Assembly: GCA_049699975.1 (NCBI GenBank)
Contig: JBNAWB010000023.1
Location: 1 to 28,846 of the forward strand
Origin: CAZAGD01 sp049699975
GTDB lineage: Bacteria > Desulfobacterota > SM23-61
DNA length: 28,846 nt
Direction of reading: 5' to 3'
Part shown: one piece after another, positions 1-7,797 of the stretch
Position numbering within the stretch: the first letter of the stretch is position 1
How the letters are laid out: every line of letters starts with the position of its first letter
Translations under genes and position numbers: made by a program
The notes under the pieces: model-generated
What the model was told of the DNA's origin: nothing
The model's database searches: none
The model's input: the letters and a program-made list of their open reading frames with translations, nothing else

Positions 1-26
1 TGAAATTAAAGTGATGGCCACGCTGC

Positions 27-44
27 GCTCGCCATGACGAAAAG
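27..44 (-). repeat. GTCATGGCGAGC dispersed element, copy 1
   Basis: Eighteen bases match 8074-8091 with one mismatch. The core GTCATGGCGAGC (read on the minus strand) recurs on the plus strand at 28474-28485. All three copies are intergenic. Confidence 0.6.
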
Positions 45-149
45 AGGATTGCGATACGGTCTCTAAAGGGAGGATGGAGGGATTAAATAGTTTGGTTGCA
101 GCTCTGCCACGCTGTGCTCTCCTTTTACTCTGTGGCTAAAAATTATCAT

Positions 150-170
150 CCTCTCCCCTTGGGGGAGAGG
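150..170. repeat. Short perfect hairpin
   Basis: CCTCTCCCC and GGGGAGAGG form a perfect 9-bp stem around a 3-base loop. It lies directly before the 192-220 repeat. Hairpins of this CTCTCCCC type are common dispersed elements in environmental genomes (from memory, not searched). Confidence 0.6.
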
Positions 171-191
171 GCTTGCCCTTTGGGGTAAATT

Positions 192-220
192 TTAATACTC
201 CACAGGGCAGGGGTGAGGGG
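192..220 (+). repeat. 29-bp dispersed repeat, copy 1
   Basis: Identical at 28 of 29 positions to 8141-8169, in the same orientation. The shared core is CTCCACAGGGCAGGGGTGAG. At 8124-8157 the same sequence forms the right arm of a perfect inverted repeat; the matching left arm is absent here. Confidence 0.75.
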
Positions 221-267
221 GCTTATTTTAAGGGGAGGATCTGCGGCAAATGTTAAAAGAGCATAAG

Positions 268-2292
268 TTAAAGATTTTCCAGCACCTTTTCAAGTTCAAT
301 TTCATTGGCCAATGGGGGCAAGCAAGTAAAATTTTGACAGATAATAACGGAGGGATATGAATGAACATTTTCCATTGGTGAGTCATGAAGATCCTGGAAT
401 TCTAAAATCTTATAGGGAAGATATTTTTTATTTATCTTTTCTAACATTCCTTGTATTTGGGGATCTTGCTTTAAACCAATTAATTTTATCCCTATAGAGT
501 TAAAATAGAAATCAAGGCTGGATAGCATATAGCTAAACAGTAAAGGATTCTCGCAAATGTTGGCGTAATAAAGACTAAGAATTTTTTGGGCTCTTTCCAG
601 CAAAACCTGATCTCCATTTAGAAAATTAAGCCTAATTAGGTTGCGCACTGCTACCGAATTGGCCGAAGGCAGGACATGGTCATAAATATTTTTAGGGCGG
701 ACGATCAAAGATTCCGTTTCTTTTCCGGCATAAAAAAATCCGCCATTTTGTTCATCCCCAAACCGTTCCATCATTTCTCGGTTAAGGTCTTCTGCTTCTT
801 TTAAATACCACTTCTCGAAGGTAGCTTCGTAAAGATCAAGAAGAGCCTGGATGAAATAAGCATAATCATCGGCAAAACCGGCAATTTGCGCTCTCTCTTC
901 GGCCCAAACTCTAAATAAAAGGCCGCCACTCCTCATCTTCTCCATGATAAAAGAAGCAGCTTCGGCAGCAGCTTGTAAGTAATAGCTCTTTCCGGTTATC
1001 TCAAAACCAAGGACAAGAGCCGATATCATCAATCCATTCCAAGCCGTGATAATCTTTTTATCCGTGGCGGGCTTAGTTCTTTTTACTCGCTCTGCTAAGA
1101 GGATTTTTCTTCCTTCAGTTAATATATTTTCTAATTCTCCAGTAGATATACCGTATATACTTGAAATTCTTTCTACAGGCTCAGCAATATAAAGAACATT
1201 TTTCCCGCCCCCAAAATTTCCCTCGGCCGTGATTCCATAATAATCGGCAAAAATAGCTCCGCGGTCTTTTCCTAATAAAGACCGCACCTCATCTTCAGTC
1301 CACAAAAAAAATTTCCCTTCTTCTCCCTCACTATCCGCATCTTGACTGGAATAAAACCCTCCTTGAGGATCGCGCATTTCTTCCAAAATATAATCAAAAA
1401 TTCTTTCGGCTACTTGAAGATATATGCTTTTTTGCGTAGCTTGATGAGCTTCCAGATAAACGCGGGCCAGTAGAGCGTTATCATAAAGCATTTTCTCAAA
1501 ATGAGGAATAATCCACTGGTTATCTACAGCGTAACGATGAAAACCGCCCCTTAAGTGATCATGAATTCCTCCGCGGGCCATTTTCTCTAAGGTTAATTCT
1601 ACCATTCGCCGAGCTGCCATATTTTTTCTCTGCCCCAAAAGAAAGAGAAGGATAGGTGCATTAGGGAATTTAGGAGCTTGGCCAAAACCTCCGTTTAGGG
1701 AATCAAAGTGAGTGGCTAAAATTTCTTGGGTTTTGGTTATTATTCGCGGGTCAAGTTCTGTGGCCATGGGAGTTAAATTCATCATATTTTGTAAAGTTTC
1801 TTTTATCTTGAATCCCCCCCGTTCCACTTCCTCCTGGTGAGTTCGATAATATTCTGAAACGCCCATTAAAACTTTAGGAAAGCTGGCCATTCCTCTCAAA
1901 TCAATGGGTGGGAAATAAGTTCCTCCAAAGAAAGGGACAAGGTTGGGAGTTAAAAAAACATTTAAAGGCCATCCCCCAGCGCCGGTTATTAACTGAACGG
2001 CATGCATATAAATTTCATCAAGGTCAGGTCTTTCTTCCCGATCGACTTTAATATTAATAAATCTTTCGTTCATTATTCTGGCAATCTCTTCATTAGCAAA
2101 GCATTCTTTTTCCATTACATGGCACCAATGGCAGGAGGAATAGCCAATACTGAGAAATATTGGCTTATTTTCCTGCTGGGCCCGGGAAATTGCTTCTTTT
2201 CCCCAGGGATACCAATCTACCGGGTTGTGGGCATGTTGCTTTAAATAGGGACTTGCTTCATTAATAAGTCGGTTAGTATACTTAGGTAGCAT
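268..2292 (-). CDS. YyaL/DUF255 thioredoxin-fold protein (SSP411 family)
   Basis: Belongs to the DUF255/SSP411 (spermatogenesis-associated protein 20-like) family, typically about 670-700 residues, so 674 residues is full length. The N-terminal thioredoxin-like domain carries the family hallmarks HNPVDWYPWG (about 22-31) and SCHWCHVME, with a CxxC pair at C54 and C57. The rest is the (alpha/alpha)6-barrel region resembling N-acylglucosamine epimerase or glycoside hydrolase folds, with motifs such as GGFGQAPKFP, HFEKMLYDNA and SQDADSEGEEG. The biochemical role of the family is unsettled; no signal peptide is seen, so it is probably cytoplasmic. It starts at ATG 2292 with an AAGGA about 10 bases upstream. 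It lies 63 bp after the EcfT gene on the same strand and may be the last gene of the ECF operon, though nothing links the functions. Confidence 0.93.
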   Translation of the reverse strand: MLPKYTNRLINEASPYLKQHAHNPVDWYPWGKEAISRAQQENKPIFLSIGYSSCHWCHVMEKECFANEEIARIMNERFINIKVDREERPDLDEIYMHAVQLITGAGGWPLNVFLTPNLVPFFGGTYFPPIDLRGMASFPKVLMGVSEYYRTHQEEVERGGFKIKETLQNMMNLTPMATELDPRIITKTQEILATHFDSLNGGFGQAPKFPNAPILLFLLGQRKNMAARRMVELTLEKMARGGIHDHLRGGFHRYAVDNQWIIPHFEKMLYDNALLARVYLEAHQATQKSIYLQVAERIFDYILEEMRDPQGGFYSSQDADSEGEEGKFFLWTEDEVRSLLGKDRGAIFADYYGITAEGNFGGGKNVLYIAEPVERISSIYGISTGELENILTEGRKILLAERVKRTKPATDKKIITAWNGLMISALVLGFEITGKSYYLQAAAEAASFIMEKMRSGGLLFRVWAEERAQIAGFADDYAYFIQALLDLYEATFEKWYLKEAEDLNREMMERFGDEQNGGFFYAGKETESLIVRPKNIYDHVLPSANSVAVRNLIRLNFLNGDQVLLERAQKILSLYYANICENPLLFSYMLSSLDFYFNSIGIKLIGLKQDPQIQGMLEKINKKYLPYKILEFQDLHDSPMENVHSYPSVIICQNFTCLPPLANEIELEKVLENL

Positions 2293-2355
2293 AATTTTTT
2301 ATCCTTGGTGGGTCTTATTTAAATTTATTTAACTTTTAGATGAAAAATCTGAAGC

Positions 2356-3150
2356 TTAGATTCTTCCAGGAATTATTATTCCAAGGTTTAAAAAAACTCG
2401 CGCATAAAGTAAAAAAACAAGAACTATTAAAAGCAAGAATAGACAGAGAAAGTCTATTTTCTGCATGCGCGGCTCATAATATAACGTTCGCTTCGCTCCC
2501 GGGCTGAATCCTTTTGATTCTAACGCCATGGCTAAAAGATTTGTGTAACGGATGGCATAAATAAAAAGAGGGACAGCTTGGGGAATAAATTTCTTAAAGC
2601 GGGTAAAAATATTACCAGATTCTAAATCCAACCCGCGGGAAACCTGAGCTTGAATGATTGTGGCTCCTGCTCCCACGAAAGTAGGGATAAGGCGTAAAGC
2701 AGTTGCCAGAGCAAAAGCCATAGGATACGGCACCCCCAAACGAATTAATCCATTTGTAAATTCTTCGTTTTTCGTCGTGGAAAGAAAAATTAGGCCGATA
2801 GCAACAAAGGTGGTAAGCCGAAGTCCCATGGCTATTCCATAAAAAAGAGATTCTTTGCTTACTTGCATTCCTTTCCATACCCAAAGAATACTTGGTCCTT
2901 TGGCAAAAAACGACCACAGCAAAGCACTGAAGACAAAAAGGAGTAGGAGGAGAAAGCGGAGCCTCCAGAAATTTAAAAGAGCTTCGGCTGAAATAGCTAA
3001 GAAAATAATTACCAGCGTTATGCCTCCCATGTACAGAGGATGATTAAAACATAAACAATATACGCAAAAGAGCAAAGATCCTATTATTTTAGTTCGCGGG
3101 TCCAACCGGTGAACCCAAGTGTTTTTATTTAGATAAAGGAAGAGATGCAC
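2356..3150 (-). CDS. ecfT: ECF transporter transmembrane component EcfT
   Basis: Membrane scaffold subunit of an energy-coupling factor (group I or II) vitamin/metal importer. The 264 residues show hydrophobic segments around 27-60, 65-90, 105-135 and 235-262. The family's coupling region is visible as ALATALRLIPTFVG followed by ARG-type motifs: QAQVSRGLDLESG (about 164-176) and ALESKGFSPGAKR (about 208-220), where the A-R-G and A-x-x-S/R-K-G helices contact the ATPases. The start is GTG at 3150: AAGGG lies 7 bases upstream, and only 3 bases separate it from the stop of the ATPase gene, so the two are almost certainly translated from one message. No ATG occurs near the N-terminus. Confidence 0.93.
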   Translation of the reverse strand: MHLFLYLNKNTWVHRLDPRTKIIGSLLFCVYCLCFNHPLYMGGITLVIIFLAISAEALLNFWRLRFLLLLLFVFSALLWSFFAKGPSILWVWKGMQVSKESLFYGIAMGLRLTTFVAIGLIFLSTTKNEEFTNGLIRLGVPYPMAFALATALRLIPTFVGAGATIIQAQVSRGLDLESGNIFTRFKKFIPQAVPLFIYAIRYTNLLAMALESKGFSPGAKRTLYYEPRMQKIDFLCLFLLLIVLVFLLYARVFLNLGIIIPGRI

Positions 3151-3153
3151 TCC

Positions 3154-4842
3154 TTATCCCTTAATTAAAAAATTATTTTCTTTTAATTCTTCGACCATTT
3201 CTTCCACAGAAAGAGCTCTTGTTCCCAACCAATTACTCAATTGGACAAGCGCCGGCGGGCGGAGAGCCGCTTCAGCTAATAAACCTTCGTTAAAGAAGAC
3301 TTCGCGGGTAGGCCCATCAGCCAAAACGCGCCCGTCTTTCATAAGTATAATCCGCTGGGCATATTCTGCGGCCACCCACATGGAGTGGGTAATAATCAAA
3401 ATTGTATGCCCCTTTTTATGCAATATTTTAAGCATCTCCATCATACTTCGCTGTTGCAGGTAATCTAAGCCAGTAGTAGGCTCATCAAGAATAATCATTT
3501 GCGGTTGCGCAGCCAGGATGGAGGCCACGGCCACTCTTTGACGTTCCCCTTTAGTAAGCGTAAAGGGATTTTTTTCTTCATAACCCGGCAAACCAACTAT
3601 GCCCAGCGCTTCTTCCACTCTTTGCTCAATCTTTTTAGATTCTTCCCTCATCATTCTAAGCCCAAAACCCACCTCCTCTTTTACTGTGTTAGCAAAAATC
3701 TGGTGGTCTGGGTTTTGAAAGACATAGCCGACTAAAGAGGCCATCTCGCGCCGACTATAGGCCCTAAGGGGCTTTCCTTTGATTTTTATTTCTCCAGCAG
3801 TTGGCCGAAGAAGTCCATTAATGTGTTTGGCCAGGGTTGTCTTTCCAGAACCGTTTTGGCCTAAGAGAGCAATAAACTCTCCTTCTTGGATGGAAAGATC
3901 AATCCCCCGTAAAGCTTTAATGCCTAATAAAGGATAGGTAAATTCCAGGCCCTCCGCTTCTAAAAAAGATTGGCCAGGTATTTTGCGAATTAAGGGCTGG
4001 GCAGCGAATTTCCGCCGTGGACATAGATTATATTTTTCAATTAGCTTCATAGCCGAGGACACGGAGAGTGGCTTGTGGGGCCAGCTCATTTTTTGAAACA
4101 ATTCCACTGTAGCCAGAGGCCTAAGGCCACAAGACTTGAGTTTGTTACTATTCACCAGTATTTCTTCCGGCTGGCCTTGGGCAACCAATATCCCATCTTG
4201 GAGCAACCAAACCTGGTCAGCCATTAAAGCAGTCTCAGGTTCATAGTCTACGATCAAGAGCATCCGCCCTTCTCTTTTTATCTTCTCCACAAGGGAAAGA
4301 ATTTCTTCTCGTCCTTGCGGATCAAGGTCGGTCATCGGTTCATCCATTACTAAAACATTTGGTTCCAAAGCTAAAATGGAGCCAATGGCCAAACGCTGTT
4401 TCTGCCCTCCAGATAGAGAAGCTGGTTCACGATCACTTAAATTAGTCAACCCCACAAAAGACAAATACCGGCGGATACGTTCGGCGATCTCTCCTCGAGG
4501 AAGGGCTTGGTTTTCTAGACCAAAAGCCATCTCCAACTCCACATTCGTTGAAAAGAGCTGCGCTTCAAAATCTTGGAAGACTAATCCTACTAGTCGCGCC
4601 ATCTCGGCTACTTTCTTTTGGGCGACTTCTTGGTTATTAACTAAAACCCGGCCTTGATACTGACCAGGAAAGAATTTGGGAATTAAGCCGTTAAGAGCCA
4701 GGCAGAGTGTTGATTTGCCTGCACCCGCATGACCCATCAAGACTACAAAATTTCCATCTGCGATTTTGCCTTTAATATTTCTTAGGGCAGGTTTTATATT
4801 TCCCCGGTAGGTAAAGGTAAAATCTTCAATGATGATCGGCAA
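3154..4842 (-). CDS. ECF transporter ATPase, two ABC domains fused
   Basis: Energises vitamin or precursor uptake with EcfT and an S component. Where many bacteria have separate EcfA1 and EcfA2 (about 270-290 residues each), this is one 562-residue chain, as in YkoD-type transporters. Domain 1: Walker A GHAGAGKST (37-45), signature LSGGQKQR, Walker B VLVMDEPMTDLDP. Domain 2: Walker A GQNGSGKTT, Q-loop YVFQNPDHQIF, a changed signature LTKGERQR instead of LSGGQ, Walker B MIILDEPTTGLD, and switch His in ITHSMW. The linker falls around residues 235-295. The start is TTG at 4842: GAGG lies about 7-10 bases upstream and the product begins PIIIEDFTFTY, the usual ABC start. It is 15 bp after the S-component stop. 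Confidence 0.94.
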   Translation of the reverse strand: MPIIIEDFTFTYRGNIKPALRNIKGKIADGNFVVLMGHAGAGKSTLCLALNGLIPKFFPGQYQGRVLVNNQEVAQKKVAEMARLVGLVFQDFEAQLFSTNVELEMAFGLENQALPRGEIAERIRRYLSFVGLTNLSDREPASLSGGQKQRLAIGSILALEPNVLVMDEPMTDLDPQGREEILSLVEKIKREGRMLLIVDYEPETALMADQVWLLQDGILVAQGQPEEILVNSNKLKSCGLRPLATVELFQKMSWPHKPLSVSSAMKLIEKYNLCPRRKFAAQPLIRKIPGQSFLEAEGLEFTYPLLGIKALRGIDLSIQEGEFIALLGQNGSGKTTLAKHINGLLRPTAGEIKIKGKPLRAYSRREMASLVGYVFQNPDHQIFANTVKEEVGFGLRMMREESKKIEQRVEEALGIVGLPGYEEKNPFTLTKGERQRVAVASILAAQPQMIILDEPTTGLDYLQQRSMMEMLKILHKKGHTILIITHSMWVAAEYAQRIILMKDGRVLADGPTREVFFNEGLLAEAALRPPALVQLSNWLGTRALSVEEMVEELKENNFLIKG

Positions 4843-4857
4843 ATCTTTCCTCGTTAA

Positions 4858-5604
4858 TCAAAGCAAAAAGCTGCCCAAAATTATTACCAAAGTGCAGAGC
4901 CAACCAATGGTTGCCTCGGGGAGATTAATTATAATGCCACCTAAAAGTCCAAGTATTGAACCAACTGCGATTAGCCAAGACCCTATAAGTCCGGCCTTAG
5001 GTCGGCCAATATCTTTTTCTTCCATAATCTCGGCCCAAAAAAGGCCGAGTTGATTTTTAGTTACGTCAAAAACCGCATTCAAAAGAATTAGGCCTATAAG
5101 GCTGGCTATAAAATCGTTTATGGTGATTATTTTGCTCAGTACAGCATAAGGTACAATTCCTAAGGCATCTACGGCACTGCTGATCACGACCGCGCACGCC
5201 GCACTGGAAATGAAAGCGATAAAAATATAGCTAACCCAACTGCGCAGATTACCAGAATTCCACTCCCGAGATTTTTCGGCCAAAGGAAGGAAGGTCGTCC
5301 ACATCGTATAGGGCAGATAGCTCAATAAAAAATTTCCAATAAAACCAGCGAGAGAACCAGGTCCCAAAGTTCCGCCAAATATATCTCCAAGGAGATTACC
5401 GATGGCTGTGCCCCAGGCTCCAGCTGGACCGAAGAGGAGACCGAAAGTCATGGGAAAGATGTTAGCTACCCTTACCTCTGTAATGCCTGGGATAAGCGGA
5501 ATGACCGTCTTGAAGGCAATCAGCGCTGCCCCATAAATGGCCGCACACACGGCCACTAAAATTATCATCCGCGTATTCCTCCACATCGTGATTGCCGCTT
5601 TCAT
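4858..5604 (-). CDS. ECF transporter S component, substrate unknown
   Basis: Substrate-binding membrane subunit of the ECF importer, first gene of the operon. The 248 residues contain about six hydrophobic segments. The N-terminal half has the general S-component pattern: a membrane segment with VCAAIYGAALIAF, then TEVRVANIFPMTFGLLFGP and GTAIGNLLGDIFGG. The short Arg-containing loop before a GxLFGPxxG stretch resembles the QueT-type family, but I cannot assign a substrate (queuosine precursor, thiamine precursor, riboflavin and others stay open). The C-terminal third (about 190-248) is an added two-helix hydrophobic region. It starts at ATG 5604 with AAGGAG 8 bases upstream. I see no recognisable riboswitch in the leader that would reveal the ligand. 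Confidence 0.85.
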   Translation of the reverse strand: MKAAITMWRNTRMIILVAVCAAIYGAALIAFKTVIPLIPGITEVRVANIFPMTFGLLFGPAGAWGTAIGNLLGDIFGGTLGPGSLAGFIGNFLLSYLPYTMWTTFLPLAEKSREWNSGNLRSWVSYIFIAFISSAACAVVISSAVDALGIVPYAVLSKIITINDFIASLIGLILLNAVFDVTKNQLGLFWAEIMEEKDIGRPKAGLIGSWLIAVGSILGLLGGIIINLPEATIGWLCTLVIILGSFLL

Positions 5605-5683
5605 TTGGTCATCTCCTTGCTGAATAAAAATTTACTAAATTGCTCCAAGGTAGTCAATAAAGGTAATCTCTCTTATTATCTTT

Positions 5684-5704
5684 CCCCTCTTTTCTAAAGA
5701 GGGG
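5684..5704. repeat. Perfect 9-bp hairpin
   Basis: CCCCTCTTT and AAAGAGGGG form a perfect stem with a TCT loop. There is no T-run on either side, so it does not look like an intrinsic terminator; it resembles a widely dispersed CCCCTCTTT-type repeat. Confidence 0.65.
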
Positions 5705-5717
5705 CATGGAAGATTAT

Positions 5718-5834
5718 GGGACGTAGATGAACGCAGATTTTCAGGATTAAAATTATTATAAATTCTCCTCTGTGCTCTCCGTGCCCTCTGTGGCAAAATC
5801 AAAATCCTCGGCGCTCTCCGCGTGCTCGGCGGTG
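5718..5834 (-). repeat. Composite of dispersed short elements
   Basis: Three modules follow each other. 5718-5739 reads AATCTGCGTTCATCTACGTC on the minus strand. 5767-5794 reads GCCACAGAGGGCACGGAGAG then CACAGAGG. 5806-5834 is a diverged version of the second (CACCGCCGAGCACGCGGAGAG then CGCCGAGG on the minus strand, split here for length). These resemble known dispersed intergenic sequences of environmental bacteria; that is from memory and needs a genome-wide count. Confidence 0.55.
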
Positions 5835-5986
5835 AATCATAACCCCACCTCACCTTCTCTTATCTTAAAGGAAGGCCGAGAGGGCACGGGAAGAAGACAC
5901 TGGTGCGCTGAAAAAATATAGGCAATTGAGATTATTAATCAGATGTGGTATGGAAATTTAAATATTAATGTTGGGAAAATTAAGCT

Positions 5987-6757
5987 ATGAACATTAAAGA
6001 CCTGGCCGAAAAAGTGGGTAAAATTCTTGACCGTGAACCGCGCTTGCTCCATCTGCCTACCGAAGGCAAAGCAGTCTTTGTAGGCGACACTCACGGAGAC
6101 TTTGAAGCCACGCAGACCATTATCGATAGATACTTGAAATCTCCTTACCTCATTGTTTTCTTGGGTGACTACGTAGACCGAGGAGTGGAATCAGAAAGGA
6201 ATATTAACTTTTTGCTGCAAATGAAGGCTGAGCATCCTGAACAAATCTATCTCCTCTCTGGTAATCACGAAGGATATATGGTGCAAGATTTTTCTCCCGC
6301 CAATTTCTGGGAGTTCCTTACTTATGAGGAAAGAAGGATTTATGGAACGATTTTCTCCAAGCTTCCTTTCTGTGCCGTTACGCCGAAGGGAATAATAGCT
6401 CTTCACGGAGCGTTGCCTGATCTGCCTAACTTAGAGGCCATTAATAATATCAAATTAGGCGAAGAGCAATGGGAACGGATCGTCTGGGGAGATTTTGTAG
6501 AAAGAAGAGGGGAATTTTTGGGAAATTTTTGGGGAAGACCCCTCTTCGGCGAATCCTATTTCGATAATCTAATGAACAGATATCAAATGAAAATTCTGAT
6601 CCGTTCCCATCAGCCTAATGTTCCTCTTTTAATGTTCAAAAAGAGGTGCCTTACCATATTTACATCTCACGCTTATATGCCCACCCGCACCATCGTTATA
6701 GCCGATTTAGAAAAAGAAGCGCATACCACTGATGATTTAACCATCATTAAAATATAA
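5987..6757 (+). CDS. PPP-family metallophosphatase (PP1/PP2A-like fold)
   Basis: Predicted cytoplasmic phosphoesterase with the three metal-binding motifs of the PPP serine/threonine phosphatase superfamily in order: GDTHGD (33-38), GDYVDRG (60-66) and GNHE (92-95). Later metal-site histidines are present in ALHGALPDL and RSHQPN. At 256 residues it is close to the bacterial PPP catalytic core, with no extra domain and no signal peptide. The substrate could be phosphoproteins or small phosphoesters such as Ap4A; the sequence does not decide. It starts at ATG 5987 with only a weak GGGAAAA upstream. It converges on the DUF169 gene with a 4-base gap between stops. A bacterial tyrosine kinase occurs 3 kb away, but PPP enzymes are not its usual partner. 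Confidence 0.9.
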   Translation: MNIKDLAEKVGKILDREPRLLHLPTEGKAVFVGDTHGDFEATQTIIDRYLKSPYLIVFLGDYVDRGVESERNINFLLQMKAEHPEQIYLLSGNHEGYMVQDFSPANFWEFLTYEERRIYGTIFSKLPFCAVTPKGIIALHGALPDLPNLEAINNIKLGEEQWERIVWGDFVERRGEFLGNFWGRPLFGESYFDNLMNRYQMKILIRSHQPNVPLLMFKKRCLTIFTSHAYMPTRTIVIADLEKEAHTTDDLTIIKI

Positions 6758-6761
6758 TGGC

Positions 6762-7547
6762 CTACTTCTTTTCTTCCCACAAAGTGAACAATTGATCATA
6801 TTGGGCTGGGAAAACTACTTCGTAATCAAGGTGAATCCGCACGGGATACCGCAGTCCTGCTTCGTGAGTCTTGGCTAAACCCTCGCGGAGCTGTTCGATA
6901 CGCTCTGCAGAATAAGTAAAAGTAAAAGCCATTTCATCATCTTTGGTCTGGGCCAGGCGGCGTGAACCATGCCCGGGCAAAACTACATAAAACCCAGGTT
7001 TCTGGATTGGAGTTACAATTAAATCGGCACAAGCCAACCGCCCATCAGTAGAATAAGTGAGGCGGCCTCCGTCTCGATAGAGGGCGGCGTGAACTAAACG
7101 CATGATTTGGGCCGGGTTGCCCGAAAGGAATACAGCGTCAGGATCATAAGTACAAAGGTTCAAGGGAGAAAATAAAACCGCTTCATAAATATTATAGGAA
7201 AATCTGGGCATAAGCGCTTCGGTGCGTGCTCCGGCCTCCAATGTTTTATTGTATCGATTTAAACAAAGATGTCCTTCAGTGAAATAAGGAATGGGAGGCT
7301 TAAAACCCATGGCCAATACACTGGGGCCGCAACGCATATCTTCATATTTTAAGCATATGTGCTCTTCATGTCTTTTGGCAATTGTCCAAGCCTGGCAGAG
7401 AACCATTTTCTTCTTATAATTTTGCAGCGGAAACTTCGCTGATACAGGTGGATCTTCTGCGTGGCGTAGCATCTTCACTGCTACAGGAAGGGTCGGCAGT
7501 TTCAAATATGTGATTAAATCTTGCAAAAAAGAAACAAATTTGCTCAT
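6762..7547 (-). CDS. DUF169 family protein
   Basis: A 261-residue member of the DUF169 (COG2043) family, found mainly in archaea and anaerobic bacteria and without an established biochemical role. Family hallmarks visible are LPVAVKML near the N-terminus, MVLCQAWTIAKR (about 49-60), CLKYEDMRCGPSVLAMGF (about 66-83), FSPLNLCTYDPDAVFLSGNP and the later VLPGHGSRRLAQ. The Cys residues C52, C66 and C73 match those often kept in the family. There is no signal peptide or membrane segment. It starts at ATG 7547 with a strong GGAGG 8 bases upstream and is preceded by a good sigma-70 promoter, so it is probably transcribed alone. Its 3' end nearly touches the convergent phosphatase gene. Confidence 0.88.
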   Translation of the reverse strand: MSKFVSFLQDLITYLKLPTLPVAVKMLRHAEDPPVSAKFPLQNYKKKMVLCQAWTIAKRHEEHICLKYEDMRCGPSVLAMGFKPPIPYFTEGHLCLNRYNKTLEAGARTEALMPRFSYNIYEAVLFSPLNLCTYDPDAVFLSGNPAQIMRLVHAALYRDGGRLTYSTDGRLACADLIVTPIQKPGFYVVLPGHGSRRLAQTKDDEMAFTFTYSAERIEQLREGLAKTHEAGLRYPVRIHLDYEVVFPAQYDQLFTLWEEKK

Positions 7548-7582
7548 TTAAATTTCCTCCTTTTTTCTCTTCCTCAATAGAT

Positions 7583-7620
7583 GTCAAACTTTATACTGCT
7601 TTGATTCTAAAAAGTCAAAC
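7583..7620 (-). promoter_or_regulatory. Paired GTTTGAC direct repeats around the DUF169 promoter
   Basis: GTTTGAC occurs on the minus strand at 7614-7620 and 7583-7589, 31 bp apart (about three helical turns). One copy overlaps the -35 box and the other lies at the expected start of transcription. This is the geometry of a repressor operator pair, but a chance match of a 7-mer is possible. Confidence 0.3.
7590..7618 (-). promoter_or_regulatory. Sigma-70-type promoter for the DUF169 gene
   Basis: On the minus strand TTGACT (7613-7618) is followed after exactly 17 bases by TATAAA (7590-7595): five of six matches to each consensus hexamer. The predicted start near 7583 gives a leader of about 35 bases before ATG 7547. 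Confidence 0.65.
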
Positions 7621-7741
7621 AGATATAATCCTGACCGTTGATCAGTTATTAATTTCTATTTAATTTGCTTAATTTCCTCCGCTCCTTATTTAGAAAAGAG
7701 AGGAGAAGAGGTGGGAGAAAAGGCAGAGAAGGGAACAAAGT

Positions 7742-7797
7742 GTAGGGCAAGGGCTTGACCCTTGCTTTGTTCGGCAAGCCCTAAAGGCTTGCCCTAC
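7742..7797. repeat. Large imperfect hairpin repeat
   Basis: The ends GTAGGGCAAG (7742-7751) and CTTGCCCTAC (7788-7797) are perfect inverted repeats, and GGCTTG (7752-7757) can pair with CAAGCC (7775-7780). The right 28 bases (7770-7797) are an exact reverse complement of the last 28 bases of the window (28819-28846). This looks like a REP- or MITE-like unit. Confidence 0.75.

Larger units (their letters stand above)
1..267. other. Non-coding repeat-bearing gap downstream of the DUF255 gene
   Basis: No credible gene is seen. The stretch holds a copy of a GCTCGCCATGACG element (27-44), a 9-bp stem hairpin (150-170) and one copy of a 29-bp repeat that recurs at 8141 (192-220). On the minus strand the 150-170 hairpin is followed by an AT-rich run containing TTTTT, so it could act as a weak terminator about 100 bp past the DUF255 stop. 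That role is only a possibility. Confidence 0.6.
5605..5986. other. Repeat-rich intergenic gap between divergent genes
   Basis: No credible gene. It separates the minus-strand ECF operon from the plus-strand phosphatase gene, so promoters for both should lie here, but no strong sigma-70 pair stood out. About 150 bp are built from dispersed elements: a hairpin at 5684-5704, an ATCTGCGTTCATCTACG-type element at 5718-5739 (minus strand), and two related modules at 5767-5794 and 5806-5834. No cobalamin, TPP, FMN or preQ1 riboswitch consensus was recognised by eye. Confidence 0.6.

Noticed and set aside
5635..5853. 72-codon minus-strand open frame before the ECF operon
   Set aside because: It is a translation of the dispersed repeat modules (Arg-rich, low complexity) and has no family resemblance.
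5605..5986. Riboswitch that would reveal the ECF substrate
   Set aside because: ACACTGGTGCGC near 5900 briefly resembled a cobalamin-type CACTG box, but the other conserved blocks and the orientation do not fit. A covariance-model search would be needed to be certain.
5987..6757. PPP phosphatase as the partner of the tyrosine kinase
   Set aside because: BY-kinases are usually paired with low-molecular-weight or PHP phosphatases, the genes are 3 kb apart in different transcripts, and no sequence evidence links them.
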